Assembly (NCBI RefSeq): GCF_003367395.1
Contig: NZ_CP031417.1
Span: 1,922,001-1,986,000, forward strand
Source of the DNA: Pseudolabrys taiwanensis
GTDB lineage: Bacteria; Pseudomonadota; Alphaproteobacteria; Rhizobiales; Xanthobacteraceae
DNA length: 64,000 nucleotides
Reading direction: 5' to 3'
How positions within the stretch are numbered: the first letter of the stretch is position 1; every line of letters begins with the position of its first letter. The notes beneath the pieces are model-generated. The model was not told where the DNA came from. It did not search any database and saw only the letters and a list, made by a program, of their open reading frames with translations. This document shows positions 42,048 through 51,504 of this stretch, one piece after another. Both the position numbers and the translations under genes were made by a program.

Positions 42048-42889
42048 TGATGTCGACATATTACGCCGGTCTCTTCGCCGACGTCGGCATCCTGCTGCTC
42101 GGCGCCTTGAGCGTCTACATCATCCTCGCCACCGGCCAGCTCTCGCTCGGCAATGCCGGCTTCATGGGCATCGGCGCCTACATCGCTTCTTACCTGACGG
42201 TCGAACTGCACTGGCCGGTGACGGCGGCGCTGCTCGTCTCAGCCGTCGCCGCCGCCGCGATCGGCATCGTCGTCGGCTTTCCGGCGCTGCGGCTGAAAGG
42301 CATCTATCTCGCGATGGCCACGCTCGGCTTCGGCGAGATGGTGCGCAGCTTCTTCCTGGTGTTCGAACCGATGGGCGGCTCGGGCGGCTATCGCGGCATG
42401 CCGCACATCTCGCTCGGCTATATCTGGCTGTGGGCGGGCGGCATTCTGCTGTTGGTCCTCATCCTCGAGCGCTCGCGCCTGTGGCTGGAAATGCGCGCGG
42501 TGCATGACGACGAAACCGCCGCGGGCCTGGTCGGTCTCAACACAACGGCAGTGAAGATCGGCGCCTTCGGCTTCGGCGCCGCCGTGGCGGCGATCTGCGG
42601 CGGCCTGTTCGCGCATCATTACGTCTATATCGAGCCGGGCAATTTCGGCTTCGAACGGTCGATCGACTTCGTGCTGGCGGTGATCCTCGGCGGCTCGACC
42701 GTCGGCGCCGGCGCGGTCATCGGCGCACTGCTGCTGGTGATGCTGCCGGAATGGCTGCGCTTCCTGGTCGACTGGCGGCTCGCCGCGTTCGGCGTGCTGC
42801 TCATCCTCGTGCTGCTCACGCGCCGCCAGGGCATTCTCGATCGCGCGCTGATCGCCCGCCTCACCTTCCAGCGGAGGGCGGCGGCATGA
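42047..42889 (+). CDS. livM: LivM-type ABC transporter permease
   Basis: 280 aa from the ATG at 42047, one of several consecutive starts (GTG 42044, ATG 42050). Multi-spanning; LSLGNAGFMGIGAYIASY, GFPALRLKGIYLAMATLGFGEMVR and AVHDDETAAGLVGLNTTAVKI are LivM hallmarks. Partner of the LivH permease. Overlaps the livG start as ATGA. Confidence 0.92.
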   Translation: MMSTYYAGLFADVGILLLGALSVYIILATGQLSLGNAGFMGIGAYIASYLTVELHWPVTAALLVSAVAAAAIGIVVGFPALRLKGIYLAMATLGFGEMVRSFFLVFEPMGGSGGYRGMPHISLGYIWLWAGGILLLVLILERSRLWLEMRAVHDDETAAGLVGLNTTAVKIGAFGFGAAVAAICGGLFAHHYVYIEPGNFGFERSIDFVLAVILGGSTVGAGAVIGALLLVMLPEWLRFLVDWRLAAFGVLLILVLLTRRQGILDRALIARLTFQRRAAA

Positions 42890-43644
42890 GCGACGCGCTG
42901 CTCAAGCTCGACACCGTGAGCAAAGTGTTCGGCGGCATCCGCGCGCTGTCGGATGTCTCGCTCACCGTGCCGCAGAACCGCATCGTCGGCGTCATCGGTC
43001 CGAACGGCGCCGGCAAGACGACGTTGTTCAACGTCATCACCGGCGCCTATCGCGCCAGCGCCGGCGACGTCGTCTTCGACGGCCAGTCCGTCACGCAATG
43101 GCCCTCGCACCGCATCGTGCGCGCCGGCATCGCCCGCACCTTCCAGAACATCCGGCTGTTCGCCGGCATGACCGTGTGGGAGCACCTGCTGGTCGCCCAG
43201 CCGCATCAAGGCAGCATGCTGCGCCGCGTCCTGCCGTCGCGCTGGGCCGATCCGAAGGCTTGGGCTCGCGCGGAGGAAGCGCTGGAGATTTTCGGTCTCC
43301 AGACCTATCGCGACAGCATCGCGCGCACGCTCTCTTACGGCCTGCAGCGCAAGGTGGAGATGGCGCGCGCCATGACCGCCGGGCCCAAGCTGTTGATGCT
43401 GGACGAGCCGGTGGCCGGCATGAACCACGACGAAGCCGAAGAGCTGCGGCAGCTGCTGCTGCGCCTGCAAGGCCGCGGCCTGTCGATTCTGCTCATCGAA
43501 CACGACATGGCCTTCGTCATGAACCTGTGCCACCAGCTCTACGTGCTCGACTTCGGCGCGCTCATCGCCGCCGGCACGCCGGCCGAGATCCGCACCAATC
43601 CCGTCGTGCTCGATGCCTATCTCGGGAGTGAGACCGCATGCTGA
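42886..43644 (+). CDS. livG: LivG-type ABC transporter ATP-binding protein
   Basis: 252 aa. Walker A GPNGAGKTTLFN, Q-loop in ARTFQNIRLF, signature LSYGLQRKVEMARA (the LivG form), Walker B LLMLDEPVAGMN and H-loop IEHDMAFVM. The frame is open upstream but the ATG at 42886 overlaps livM as ATGA. Cytoplasmic. Confidence 0.94.
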   Translation: MSDALLKLDTVSKVFGGIRALSDVSLTVPQNRIVGVIGPNGAGKTTLFNVITGAYRASAGDVVFDGQSVTQWPSHRIVRAGIARTFQNIRLFAGMTVWEHLLVAQPHQGSMLRRVLPSRWADPKAWARAEEALEIFGLQTYRDSIARTLSYGLQRKVEMARAMTAGPKLLMLDEPVAGMNHDEAEELRQLLLRLQGRGLSILLIEHDMAFVMNLCHQLYVLDFGALIAAGTPAEIRTNPVVLDAYLGSETAC

Positions 43645-44363
43645 AGGTGCGCGGCCTTGAAGTGTTCTACGGACCGATCCGCGCGGTGCGCGGCATCGAT
43701 CTAGACGTCGCGCAAGGGGAAGTCGTGGCGTTGATCGGCGCAAACGGCGCCGGCAAGACGACCACCGTGCGCGCCATCGCCGGGCTGACGCCCTTCCGCG
43801 GCGAAGTCTCTTACGATGGCCGCGCGCTCGCGCCCAACAGCGCCGAGCGCAATCTGCGCGCCGGCATCGCATTGGTGCCCGAGGGGCGCGGCATTCTCGG
43901 CTCGATGAGCGTCGAGGACAATCTGCTGATGGGCATCTACTGCCGCCGCGACCAGGCCGACGCGCTGAAAGACATCGAGCGCATGTACGAACGCTTCCCG
44001 ATTCTCGGGCAGCGGCGCACGTCCATGGCGAGTCTCCTGTCCGGCGGCGAACAGCAGATGCTGGCAATCGCCCGCGCGCTGCTCAGCCGGCCGCGTGTGC
44101 TGCTGCTCGACGAGCCCTCGCTCGGCCTCGCGCCGAAGATCAGCGATTTCGTCTTCAGTCTGATCGCCGATCTGCGCAAGGAGGGGATGACCGTGCTGCT
44201 CGTCGAACAGAAGGCGCGGCAAACCCTCAAGGTTGCGGACCGTGCCTATTTGCTCGAAACCGGACGTGTCATTAAAAGCGGTGCGGCAGCCGAGCTGGCC
44301 GGCGATTCGACCGTTTCGGCGGCGTTCTTGGGGGGAACGTCAGCGGCCCAGCCGGGGCCATAA
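43638..44363 (+). CDS. livF: LivF-type ABC transporter ATP-binding protein
   Basis: 241 aa, start overlapping livG by 7 bp with GGGAG upstream. Walker A GANGAGKTTTVR, LVPEGRGILGSMSVEDNLLMG (a LivF hallmark), signature LSGGEQQMLAIARAL, Walker B VLLLDEPSLGLAP, and a QK in place of the H-loop His (LVEQKAR), which is normal for LivF. Confidence 0.94.
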   Translation: MLKVRGLEVFYGPIRAVRGIDLDVAQGEVVALIGANGAGKTTTVRAIAGLTPFRGEVSYDGRALAPNSAERNLRAGIALVPEGRGILGSMSVEDNLLMGIYCRRDQADALKDIERMYERFPILGQRRTSMASLLSGGEQQMLAIARALLSRPRVLLLDEPSLGLAPKISDFVFSLIADLRKEGMTVLLVEQKARQTLKVADRAYLLETGRVIKSGAAAELAGDSTVSAAFLGGTSAAQPGP

Positions 44364-44402
44364 CGGCCGCTTATCGGCAAGGTGGCAAGGAAGAGTCTCG
44401 AA

Positions 44403-45020
44403 ATGGCAGCTCCAGCACGCAAACGTTCCGGCGCCCAGGCACAGCCGCCTGCGCGCAAGGGAGCGCGCCGCGCGCCGACGATTCCGCTGACGGTTTCCCG
44501 CCCCGAACTCCTGGTCAATGGCAGCGACGCCGAGTTCCGCCAGCTCGTTCACAATCTCTTCGGCTTCATGGCCCTGCACGAGCGCATTCGCGCGGGCCAC
44601 GGCAAAACGATGGGGCTGGCGGGTGTCGAGTACACCGTGCTCATTTCCATTCTGCACCTCGCCGCGAAAGGCGAAGTGAACGTGAAGACCGTCGCCGATC
44701 ACCTGCATCTGTCCGGCGCCTTCATCACGACGACGACGCGCAAGCTGCTGCAGCTCGGCCTCATCCACAAGACCATGGATACGGTCGATCGCCGCCGCGT
44801 GACGTTGACCGTGTCGAGCAAAGGCCGCGCCGCGCTCGAGAAGCTCGCGCCCATCCAGCGGCGCATCAACGACACCGAATTCGGCTGCCTCAGCCGCGAG
44901 GAATTCCGTGCGCTCAATTCGCTGCTCGAGCGCATGATCGCCTGCGGCGATCGCGCCGTCGCGCTGCAAACCTATCTGCTGTCCGGCAACACGCCGGAAG
45001 ATCTCGACGCGATCGACTAA
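44403..45020 (+). CDS. MarR-family transcriptional regulator
   Basis: 205 aa from the ATG at 44403, with AGGAAGAG upstream; a GTG at 44382 is less likely. A basic disordered N-terminus of about 30 residues precedes a winged helix: TMGLAGVEYTVLISILHLAAKGEVNVKTVADHLHLSGAFITTTTRKLLQLGLIHK in pieces and the wing DRRRVTLTVSSKGR. Last gene of the liv operon (39 bp after livF), so it likely regulates uptake and the HpaB-type gene, perhaps through the inverted repeat at 39595-39631. Confidence 0.9.
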   Translation: MAAPARKRSGAQAQPPARKGARRAPTIPLTVSRPELLVNGSDAEFRQLVHNLFGFMALHERIRAGHGKTMGLAGVEYTVLISILHLAAKGEVNVKTVADHLHLSGAFITTTTRKLLQLGLIHKTMDTVDRRRVTLTVSSKGRAALEKLAPIQRRINDTEFGCLSREEFRALNSLLERMIACGDRAVALQTYLLSGNTPEDLDAID

Positions 45021-45027
45021 CGCGGAG

Positions 45028-45187
45028 TCATTCCGGGTTCCGCTCGTCCCCGCGAAAGCGGGGGCCCAGGGGCCAAAAGCACCGATATTTCAAATGCCGC
45101 GCTGGATTCCCATCGCAAGTCGGCTGTGGCCGACTTGCGCACGATAGGTGGCGGACATCGGGTAAACCCGATGTCCGCGCGCGGGAA
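45028..45187. repeat. Composite palindromic intergenic repeat with three hairpins
   Basis: Between convergent genes. Bounded by GTCATTCCGGG (from 45027) and GCGGGAATGA, with internal hairpins CCCCGC-GAAA-GCGGGG (45048-45063), a 10-bp stem at 45115-45124/45129-45138 and a 13-bp stem at 45151-45163/45166-45178. Shares its ends with the element at 37861-37976. Probably a dispersed repeat doubling as a bidirectional terminator. Confidence 0.7.
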
Positions 45188-45223
45188 TGAGCGGACGTTA
45201 GACCAGCCGAATTGCAAGCTGCT

Positions 45224-46312
45224 CTAGCACGGCATTGCCGTTGCGCAGCGCTGCACGGCGTCCCAATCGACGAGCGATGCCATCGACGTCGCCGGCGGCA
45301 GTTCGAGATGGCCGTCGGCGACCTTCGGCACGGCCGTGACGATCTGCTCCTGCATTGCGAGAAACCATGACAGCTCCGCCGGCAGCGGCGACGCATTCAG
45401 CGAACAGGCAAACTGCAGCCCCGCCAGCGAGCCGAGCGCGCTCTCGCCCATGAGGCCGACGATGCTGGCGCAGCCGGCCGCGTCCGCCAGACGCGACATG
45501 TCGCGCGCCACCGTCAGACCGAAGCGGCCGGGCTTGACGCTGAGCGCCCGCGCGCCCTGCTCGATGAACAACGCCGCATCGCGCAACGACGTGCAGCCGA
45601 AATCCACCAGCAGCGGCGCCGGCGATCGGGCCTGAAGTTCGCGAAAGCGTGCATCCGGCACGAAGCCGCACGGGTCTTCCACCATCACCGCGCCGGCATC
45701 GGCCATCGCCTTCACGTAATCGGCGGCCTCCGCCACGCCGTAAGCGCCGTTGGCATCGACATACAGCCGCACATCGTCGCCGACCGCCGCCCGCACCTCG
45801 CGCATCACGGCGCGGTCGACATCGACGCCCTGCCCGCCTTTGACCTTCAAGGTGCGGAAGCCGTAGGCGGCGATCATGTCCGCCGCTTCGCGCGCCATCA
45901 GATGCGGCGCCTGACGCGTCAGCGCCCAAGACAATTCGATGCGCTCACGTCCGCCCCATAGCGCGCGCCCAGCCGCGGCCGCATTGAGATCCCAGCATGC
46001 ATTGTCGATCAGCACCTTGGCGGCGGCATTGTCCGGCACGCCATCGAGCGCGCGGCGCACGGCCGGTACGTCGCTCAGATCGAGACGCTTGATGATCGGG
46101 ATGAAGATGTCCTCGATCGCGGCGGCGACGCTGCGCGCGGTGGCGCCGCACCAGGTCGGCTTCGGCGTGATCTCGGCGATGCCGACGGCGCCGCAGTCGC
46201 TCCGCAGCCGCAGCAGGACCAGCGGCGCCGCATGTTCGGTGACATCGCTCCAGCGGACCGGCCGCTCGTAGCGCAGCGCATAGGAAAACAGCGCATGATC
46301 GGACAGACGCAT
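45224..46312 (-). CDS. Enolase-superfamily enzyme (mandelate racemase / muconate lactonizing type)
   Basis: 362 aa. An N-terminal capping domain is followed by a barrel with the K-x-K motif RTLKVKGGQ, metal ligands in YVDANGAY (Asp), VEDPCG (Glu) and LVDFGC (Asp), and the second catalytic Lys in ALSVKPGRFG, as in the MLE subgroup. It abstracts a proton alpha to a carboxylate in racemisation, cycloisomerisation or dehydration. Located at the end of the organic-acid operon, 16 bp after a TctC-type receptor gene. The physiological substrate is not predictable from sequence alone. Confidence 0.9.
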   Translation of the reverse strand: MRLSDHALFSYALRYERPVRWSDVTEHAAPLVLLRLRSDCGAVGIAEITPKPTWCGATARSVAAAIEDIFIPIIKRLDLSDVPAVRRALDGVPDNAAAKVLIDNACWDLNAAAAGRALWGGRERIELSWALTRQAPHLMAREAADMIAAYGFRTLKVKGGQGVDVDRAVMREVRAAVGDDVRLYVDANGAYGVAEAADYVKAMADAGAVMVEDPCGFVPDARFRELQARSPAPLLVDFGCTSLRDAALFIEQGARALSVKPGRFGLTVARDMSRLADAAGCASIVGLMGESALGSLAGLQFACSLNASPLPAELSWFLAMQEQIVTAVPKVADGHLELPPATSMASLVDWDAVQRCATAMPC

Positions 46313-46328
46313 CGCCGTTGAGCCTCTC

Positions 46329-47294
46329 TCAATTCGCGGCGATACCGGCCTGCTTGATCAGTTCGCCCCACTTCTTGGAGTCGGCTTCGATATAGCGCGT
46401 CAGCTCCTCGGCATTCATGTAATCCGGCTCGACGCCGAGCTTCAGCATCTTTTCTTCGATGTCCGGCATCGCCAGGATCTTCTTGATCTCGCCGCCCACC
46501 CGCGCCGTGATCGCCGCGGGCGTGCCGCGCGGCGCGAACACCGCGTACCACGCCAACGCTTCGAAGCCGGGATAGCCCTCCTCCGCCACGGTCGGAATGT
46601 TCGGCAGCAGCCGGCTACGCGTCAGGCTGGTCACGGCGATCGCCCGCAGCTTGCCCGCTTCGACCTGCTGCATCAACGCCGGCAGTGTGAAGAACATGAA
46701 GTCGACTTCGCCCGACATGACGGCGGTCACCGCTTCCGCGCCGCTCCGGAACGGCACGTGGCGCATGACGACGCCGGACGCCTTCTGCAGCAGCTCGGCG
46801 GCAAGATGACCCGAGGTGCCGATGCCGGCGGACGAATAGGTCAACTGCTCCGACTTGCTGCGCGCCAGCGCAACGAGGTCTTTCACCGACTTCACCGGCA
46901 GCGAAGGTTTGACCACCAGGAGATTGGTGCCGGCGGCGATCATCGCCACCGGCGGCACATCCTTCATCGGCTCGTAGTTCAGCTTCTTGAACAGATGCGG
47001 CCCGACCGAATGCGTCGGACTGCCGCTCAGCAACAAGGTGTAACCGTCCGGATCGCTGCGCGCGACCAGCGCCGCACCAACATTGCCGCCGGCGCCGGTG
47101 CGGTTTTCGACGACCACCGGCTGGCCGATGGCGGCCGCCAGCTTATCCGCCACGATCCGCGCCATGATGTCGGCGGTCGCACCAGCCCCGAACGGCACAA
47201 CCATACGCACCGGCTTGTCGGGCCAGTCCGCGGCCTGAGCCGCGATCGCCGGTACAAGCACAACAAGAGCGGCCAAGAGCCTGAACCATTTCAT
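46329..47294 (-). CDS. TctC/Bug-family receptor
   Basis: 321 aa, GGGAGGGAA before the ATG. Signal peptide RLLAALVVLVPAIAAQA. Mature start DWPDKPVRMVVPFGAGATADIMARI, followed by IGQPVVVENRTGAGGNVGA and DPDGYTLLLS, all Bug-family blocks. Binds a carboxylic acid in the periplasm. Like the other TctC proteins here it has no TctA/TctB nearby. In the same operon as a CoA transferase and an acyl-CoA dehydrogenase, so its ligand is probably the acid they degrade. Confidence 0.92.
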   Translation of the reverse strand: MKWFRLLAALVVLVPAIAAQAADWPDKPVRMVVPFGAGATADIMARIVADKLAAAIGQPVVVENRTGAGGNVGAALVARSDPDGYTLLLSGSPTHSVGPHLFKKLNYEPMKDVPPVAMIAAGTNLLVVKPSLPVKSVKDLVALARSKSEQLTYSSAGIGTSGHLAAELLQKASGVVMRHVPFRSGAEAVTAVMSGEVDFMFFTLPALMQQVEAGKLRAIAVTSLTRSRLLPNIPTVAEEGYPGFEALAWYAVFAPRGTPAAITARVGGEIKKILAMPDIEEKMLKLGVEPDYMNAEELTRYIEADSKKWGELIKQAGIAAN

Positions 47295-47327
47295 GTCAAA
47301 TTCCCTCCCCTCGTCCCGGCGTTAGAC

Positions 47328-48515
47328 TTATCTCTGTTCCGCGCGTTGCTGCGGCGGCGTGGCCGGCCGATCGCCGTCCTTGCTCGCGTGCAGCTCCGCC
47401 AAGACTTCCGCCGTGTGTTGTCCAAGCGTCGGCGGCGGCGTGAGCGGCAGGTCGCGTTTGCCGTCGATCAATACCGGCCGCTTGAGCATGGTCAGCATGC
47501 CACGCGCCGCATCGGCCTCTTGCGCGAAGGAGCCGAGATGCTGCACCTGCGGATCGGACAAGACCTCGGGGATGGTCTGGATCGGCGCGAACGGAACGTC
47601 GGCGGCCTCGAGCCGCTTCATCCAATGCGCGCGGTCCTTCGTGGCGAAGACTTTGACGAGCTCTTGCTCCAACTCGGCATAATTGCGCACGCGGCCGACG
47701 CGGCTGTTGAAACGCTCGTCGCGGTCGAGATCCGGCCGCTCGATCACGCCGAGCAGACTGTCCCAGAACTTCTGCGGCGACGACAAATGGATGGCGAGCA
47801 GCGCCCCGTCGGCGCAGCGGAACGCATAAGACTGCGAGCTGGCGACGCGCGTGCGCGGATGATTGTCGATCTGCATTAAGGTGTGGTTGGCGAAGGCGTC
47901 CGGTATGAACGACATCGCCGCCTCCAGCATGTTGACCTCGATGCGGCGGCCGCGGCCGGTCTTCTCGCGCTCGTAGAGCGCGCCGAGGATACCGTAAGCG
48001 GCATACATGCCGGTGACGTTGTCCGAGACGGTCGGCCCGCTGGCGACCGGTTTGTCGCGATCGAGCGTCACCGACGCAAGGCCGGACAAGGCGCCCGCGA
48101 CAGCGTCGTAGGCCGGACGCTCGCTATAGGGACCATCCGCGCCGAAACCGGTGATGGAGCACCAGATGAGGCGCGGATAGCGGGTGCGGATCGTCTCGGC
48201 ATCGAGCCCGAGACGATCCATGACGCCGGGCCGATAGTTGTCGAGCAACACATCGGCGCCGGCCAGCAGCGCGTTGAGGTCGGCCAGGCCTTCCTTGCTG
48301 CGCAGGTCGAGCGTAACGCTGCGCTTGTTGCGATTGAAGGCGACAAAGTGCGGGCTGTCGCCGCCGCCGCGAAAACTGCGGAACGGATCGCCACCGTCGG
48401 GCCGCTCCACCTTGATCACGTCGGCGCCGAGATCGGCCAGCATCAGCCCCGCGAGCGGGGCCGTGATCATCGTCCCCAGCTCGACGACACGCACACCTTT
48501 GAGCACTTCGGTCAC
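47328..48515 (-). CDS. Class III (CaiB/BaiF) CoA transferase
   Basis: 395 aa, GTG start. Family III enzymes move CoA between carboxylic acids via an aspartyl-CoA thioester. Visible: VRVVELGTMITAPLAGLMLADLGADVIKVERPDGGDPFR at the N-terminus (in pieces), VLLDNYRPGVMDRLGL, and the probable catalytic Asp165 in PTVSDNVTGMYAA. Normal length. Presumably activates the imported acid before dehydrogenation or lyase cleavage. Confidence 0.93.
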   Translation of the reverse strand: MTEVLKGVRVVELGTMITAPLAGLMLADLGADVIKVERPDGGDPFRSFRGGGDSPHFVAFNRNKRSVTLDLRSKEGLADLNALLAGADVLLDNYRPGVMDRLGLDAETIRTRYPRLIWCSITGFGADGPYSERPAYDAVAGALSGLASVTLDRDKPVASGPTVSDNVTGMYAAYGILGALYEREKTGRGRRIEVNMLEAAMSFIPDAFANHTLMQIDNHPRTRVASSQSYAFRCADGALLAIHLSSPQKFWDSLLGVIERPDLDRDERFNSRVGRVRNYAELEQELVKVFATKDRAHWMKRLEAADVPFAPIQTIPEVLSDPQVQHLGSFAQEADAARGMLTMLKRPVLIDGKRDLPLTPPPTLGQHTAEVLAELHASKDGDRPATPPQQRAEQR

Positions 48516-48533
48516 AACAACGCCTTTCGTCGA

Positions 48534-49496
48534 TTAGTTCGCCTGCGCGGTCGGCTTCATGATCTTCCTGAACTTGATCATGTTCGCCGCGAGATAATCG
48601 CCGAACTCCTTCGACGTGCCGCCGACGAGAATGGCGCCGATCGGCTCGAGCTTCTTGCGCACATCCGGATCCTTGAACGCCTCGTTGATCTCCTTGTTGA
48701 GGCGTTCGATGATCGGCTGCGGCGTGTTCTTCGGCGCGGCCAGGCCGTAGAAGGTGACGTAGTTGTAGTCGGGATAGCCGAGCTCGGCGATCGTCGGCAC
48801 ATCCGGCGCGCTTTCGAGACGCTTGGCGCTCGTCACCGCCAGCGGCCGCAACTTGCCTTCCGCAATGTACTGATCGGCGACGGCAACGCCGAGGAACATG
48901 GCCTTGATCTGGCCGGCGATGGTGTCCTGCATCGCCGGGTTGACGCCCTTATAGGGCACGACCACGGCCTTGATGCCGGCCATCGACTTGAACCAGTCGA
49001 AGCCGATCTCATGCGGGCTGCCCGGGCCCAAGGTGCCGAAGGTGAGCCACTCCGGATGCGCCTTCGCGTAGGCGACCACTTCCGGCAGTGTCTTCATCGG
49101 CACTTCTTTGGTATTGACGATGAAGATCAGCGGCACGTAAGCGAGGTTGATGATCGGCGCGAAATCCTTCTCCGGATCGTACGGCGTCTGCGTGCCGAGC
49201 ACGGCGTTGATCGCCAGCGAGTCGAACACCATGCCGATGGTGTAACCATCGGGCTCGGCTTGCGCGAGCACGGCCGTGCCGGTGACGGTCGAGCCGCCGG
49301 GGCGGTTTTCGACGACGATGCGCTGGCCGAGCTTCTTTTCCAGGTGGGCGGCGAGCACGCGCGCCATCAGGTCGGTGCCGCCGCCGGCGGTATATGGCAC
49401 GATCCAGCGGATCGGTTTGCTCGGCCAGTTGTCGGCCTGCGCCGCGCTTGCGCCGACCATGAGGGTGAGCGCCAGCAGATACTTCAAGAACTTCAT
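48534..49496 (-). CDS. TctC/Bug-family receptor
   Basis: 320 aa, GGGAGG before the ATG. Signal peptide KYLLALTLMVGASAAQA. NWPSKPIRWIVPYTAGGGTDLMARV, LGQRIVVENRPGGSTVTG and EPDGYTIG identify the family. Clearly related to, but not a recent duplicate of, the receptor at 46329-47294. Two Bug receptors in one operon suggest two ligands or a ligand pair. Confidence 0.92.
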   Translation of the reverse strand: MKFLKYLLALTLMVGASAAQADNWPSKPIRWIVPYTAGGGTDLMARVLAAHLEKKLGQRIVVENRPGGSTVTGTAVLAQAEPDGYTIGMVFDSLAINAVLGTQTPYDPEKDFAPIINLAYVPLIFIVNTKEVPMKTLPEVVAYAKAHPEWLTFGTLGPGSPHEIGFDWFKSMAGIKAVVVPYKGVNPAMQDTIAGQIKAMFLGVAVADQYIAEGKLRPLAVTSAKRLESAPDVPTIAELGYPDYNYVTFYGLAAPKNTPQPIIERLNKEINEAFKDPDVRKKLEPIGAILVGGTSKEFGDYLAANMIKFRKIMKPTAQAN

Positions 49497-49534
49497 CGCA
49501 TCCTCCCAGATTTTTGTTTTGAGCTTCTTCGGAC

Positions 49535-50308
49535 TCAGTCCTTTGTTTCGAACACTTCGCCCTCGGTGCGCTCCCAGATTTCGCGGGCCAGCGGGTTGCG
49601 CATCTCCTCGGCGATGTGGCCGACGAGGCCGACGGCGCGCGAGATCACCGCGACGCCGCGGCAGATGCGCCAGGGAAACTGCAACTCGCAGAGCACGGCG
49701 CCAATGGCGCCGGTGGCATTGATCGGCAACGAACGCGCGAGGCGGCGCTCCGCCTCCGCGCTGATGGCCTCGAGCAGCGCCACGTAACGGCCGCGGAAAC
49801 CGTTGCGCTCGGCGATGGCGAACAGCACCGGCGTGCGCGGATCGATCGGCTTGTGCAGCGGATGGCCGATGCCGGGGATGACGGCCTTGCGCGCGGCGTA
49901 GTCCTCCACGATGCGCGTCGCCATCGCCTTGAGGTTGGCGTCCTCCGGCTGGTCCTTCAGGCTCTCCTGCAACAGCTTGGCGATCTGCTCGGAGCCGCCG
50001 GCAAAGACGCTGCCGACACCGAGGAGCCCGGCGGCGACCGCGCCCTGCAGGGCTTCCGGCGCCGCCAGATTGATGAGCCGCGTGGCGATCGCCTGCGGCG
50101 TCATGCCGTGCTCGACCAACGTCACCAGCAGCGCGTTGAAGACCTCGGCCTCCTGCGGCGTCGGCCGGCGGCCGGTGATCTCGAGGAAGGCCATCGAGCC
50201 GAGATCGATCTTGCCGAGCAACTCGCCCGGCAGATCGTGTCCGCGCACGACGATGCGATCCGGGCTGCTCCAGCCCATCTGCGATTTCAGCGGCTTCTTC
50301 GGTCTCAC
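49535..50308 (-). CDS. Citryl-CoA lyase / citrate synthase-like protein
   Basis: 257 aa, GTG start overlapping the acyl-CoA dehydrogenase stop. It is a short form of the citrate synthase fold: GSMAFLEITGRRPTPQEAEVFNALLVTLVEHGMTPQAIATRL in pieces, then GAVAAGLLGVGSVFAGGSEQIAKLL, and VIPGIGHPLHKPIDPRTPVLFAIAE, which has the His-rich catalytic loop, and LPINATGAIGAVLCEL. Proteins of this size are annotated as citryl-CoA lyase and may cleave or form C-C bonds of citryl-CoA-like esters, such as citramalyl-CoA. Placed with CoA-transferase and acyl-CoA dehydrogenase genes, it fits the final lyase step. Confidence 0.85.
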   Translation of the reverse strand: MRPKKPLKSQMGWSSPDRIVVRGHDLPGELLGKIDLGSMAFLEITGRRPTPQEAEVFNALLVTLVEHGMTPQAIATRLINLAAPEALQGAVAAGLLGVGSVFAGGSEQIAKLLQESLKDQPEDANLKAMATRIVEDYAARKAVIPGIGHPLHKPIDPRTPVLFAIAERNGFRGRYVALLEAISAEAERRLARSLPINATGAIGAVLCELQFPWRICRGVAVISRAVGLVGHIAEEMRNPLAREIWERTEGEVFETKD

Positions 50309-51474
50309 TTCAACCCCTCGCGTAGAATCTGTTTGGCCAGCGCCGTGCGCAGCACTTCGGACGGCCCTTCGGTGATCATGAAGCTGCGCTGATCGCGCCA
50401 GAACTTCTCGATCGGCAACTCAGTGGTGAGACCGATGCCGCCATGCAGTTGCAGGCAGCGGTCGGCGACGCGGAAACCCATCTCGTCGCCATAGACCTTG
50501 ACCATGAAGGCCTCGGTGCGGGCGTCATGCCCGGCGTCGAGCTTGCGCGCGGCGTCGCGCACCATGAGCTTGGTCGCATGCAACTCGGTGAAGCAGTCGG
50601 CCAGAATCCACTGCACGCCTTGCCGTTCGGCCAGCGGCTCGCCGAAGGTCTTGCGCTGCTTGGCATAGTCGAGCGTCAGTTCCAGGCAGCGCTCGGCGAC
50701 GCCGCAGGCGCGCGAGCCGTGCCGGATACGCCCCTCGGTGAGCCAGCGCTGCGCGGTGGCGAAGCCCTCGCCTTCCGCGCCGACGCGGTTCTCTTCCGCC
50801 ACCTCGACATTCTCGAACACGATCTCGCAGGGCGCATCGCCCATCATGGTCTGATGCCGCGCGGTGATGCGCACGCCCTTGGTGTTCATGTCGACGAGGA
50901 AACAGGAGATGCCGCCGCGCGCGCCCTTGGCTGGATCAGTCACCGCGATCACCTGCGCAAAGTCCGCCTTTTCGGCGCCGGTGATGAAGCGCTTCACGCC
51001 GTTGATGACGTAGCCCTTGCCCTGGCGCACGGCGCGCGTGCGCATCGACGCCGGATCGGCGCCGGCATCGGGCTCGGTCTGCGCGAAACACGGCTGCTTC
51101 TCGCCACGCAGTACCGGATCGAGATAGCGAGCCTTCTGCTCGCCCTTCAGCGATTGGAGGATCGGACCGGTCGTCGGCCCGAACAAGGTGTGGTCGCGCG
51201 CCGGCACAGCGATGGTGCGCGACACTTCGTGCCAGAACACCGACATGCCGGCGAGGCCGAGGCCCTGGCCGCCGAGCTCTTCCGGCACGTCGAGCAGCCA
51301 GAATCCGGCGTCCTGCGCCTTGCGCTGGATCGCGCCGCGCTCGTCCTCGCTCATCGGCTTGCGCTCGAACGGCATGACTTCGCGCTCGATGAAGCGGCGC
51401 AATCCGCGTCTGAATTCGTCGAGCTCGTCATCCGACGGCGACACAGTGCCCTCGCTTCCCACCATCGCGTTCAC
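50305..51474 (-). CDS. Acyl-CoA dehydrogenase
   Basis: 389 aa, GTG start with GAGGAG upstream. FAD-dependent. Visible: CFAQTEPDAGADPASMRTRA (FAD/substrate loop), YVINGVKRFITGAEKADFAQV, RQTFGE-like KQRKTFGEPLAERQGVQW, QLHGGIGLTTELPIEKFWRDQR and the C-terminal ITEGPSEV, where the Glu (about residue 369) is at the place of the catalytic base. It introduces an alpha,beta double bond in a CoA ester. Translationally coupled to the citryl-CoA-lyase-like gene. Confidence 0.94.
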   Translation of the reverse strand: MNAMVGSEGTVSPSDDELDEFRRGLRRFIEREVMPFERKPMSEDERGAIQRKAQDAGFWLLDVPEELGGQGLGLAGMSVFWHEVSRTIAVPARDHTLFGPTTGPILQSLKGEQKARYLDPVLRGEKQPCFAQTEPDAGADPASMRTRAVRQGKGYVINGVKRFITGAEKADFAQVIAVTDPAKGARGGISCFLVDMNTKGVRITARHQTMMGDAPCEIVFENVEVAEENRVGAEGEGFATAQRWLTEGRIRHGSRACGVAERCLELTLDYAKQRKTFGEPLAERQGVQWILADCFTELHATKLMVRDAARKLDAGHDARTEAFMVKVYGDEMGFRVADRCLQLHGGIGLTTELPIEKFWRDQRSFMITEGPSEVLRTALAKQILREGLK

Positions 51475-51504
51475 GCGTCTCCTCGTTTCTCGGGGCCGAT
51501 AGCA

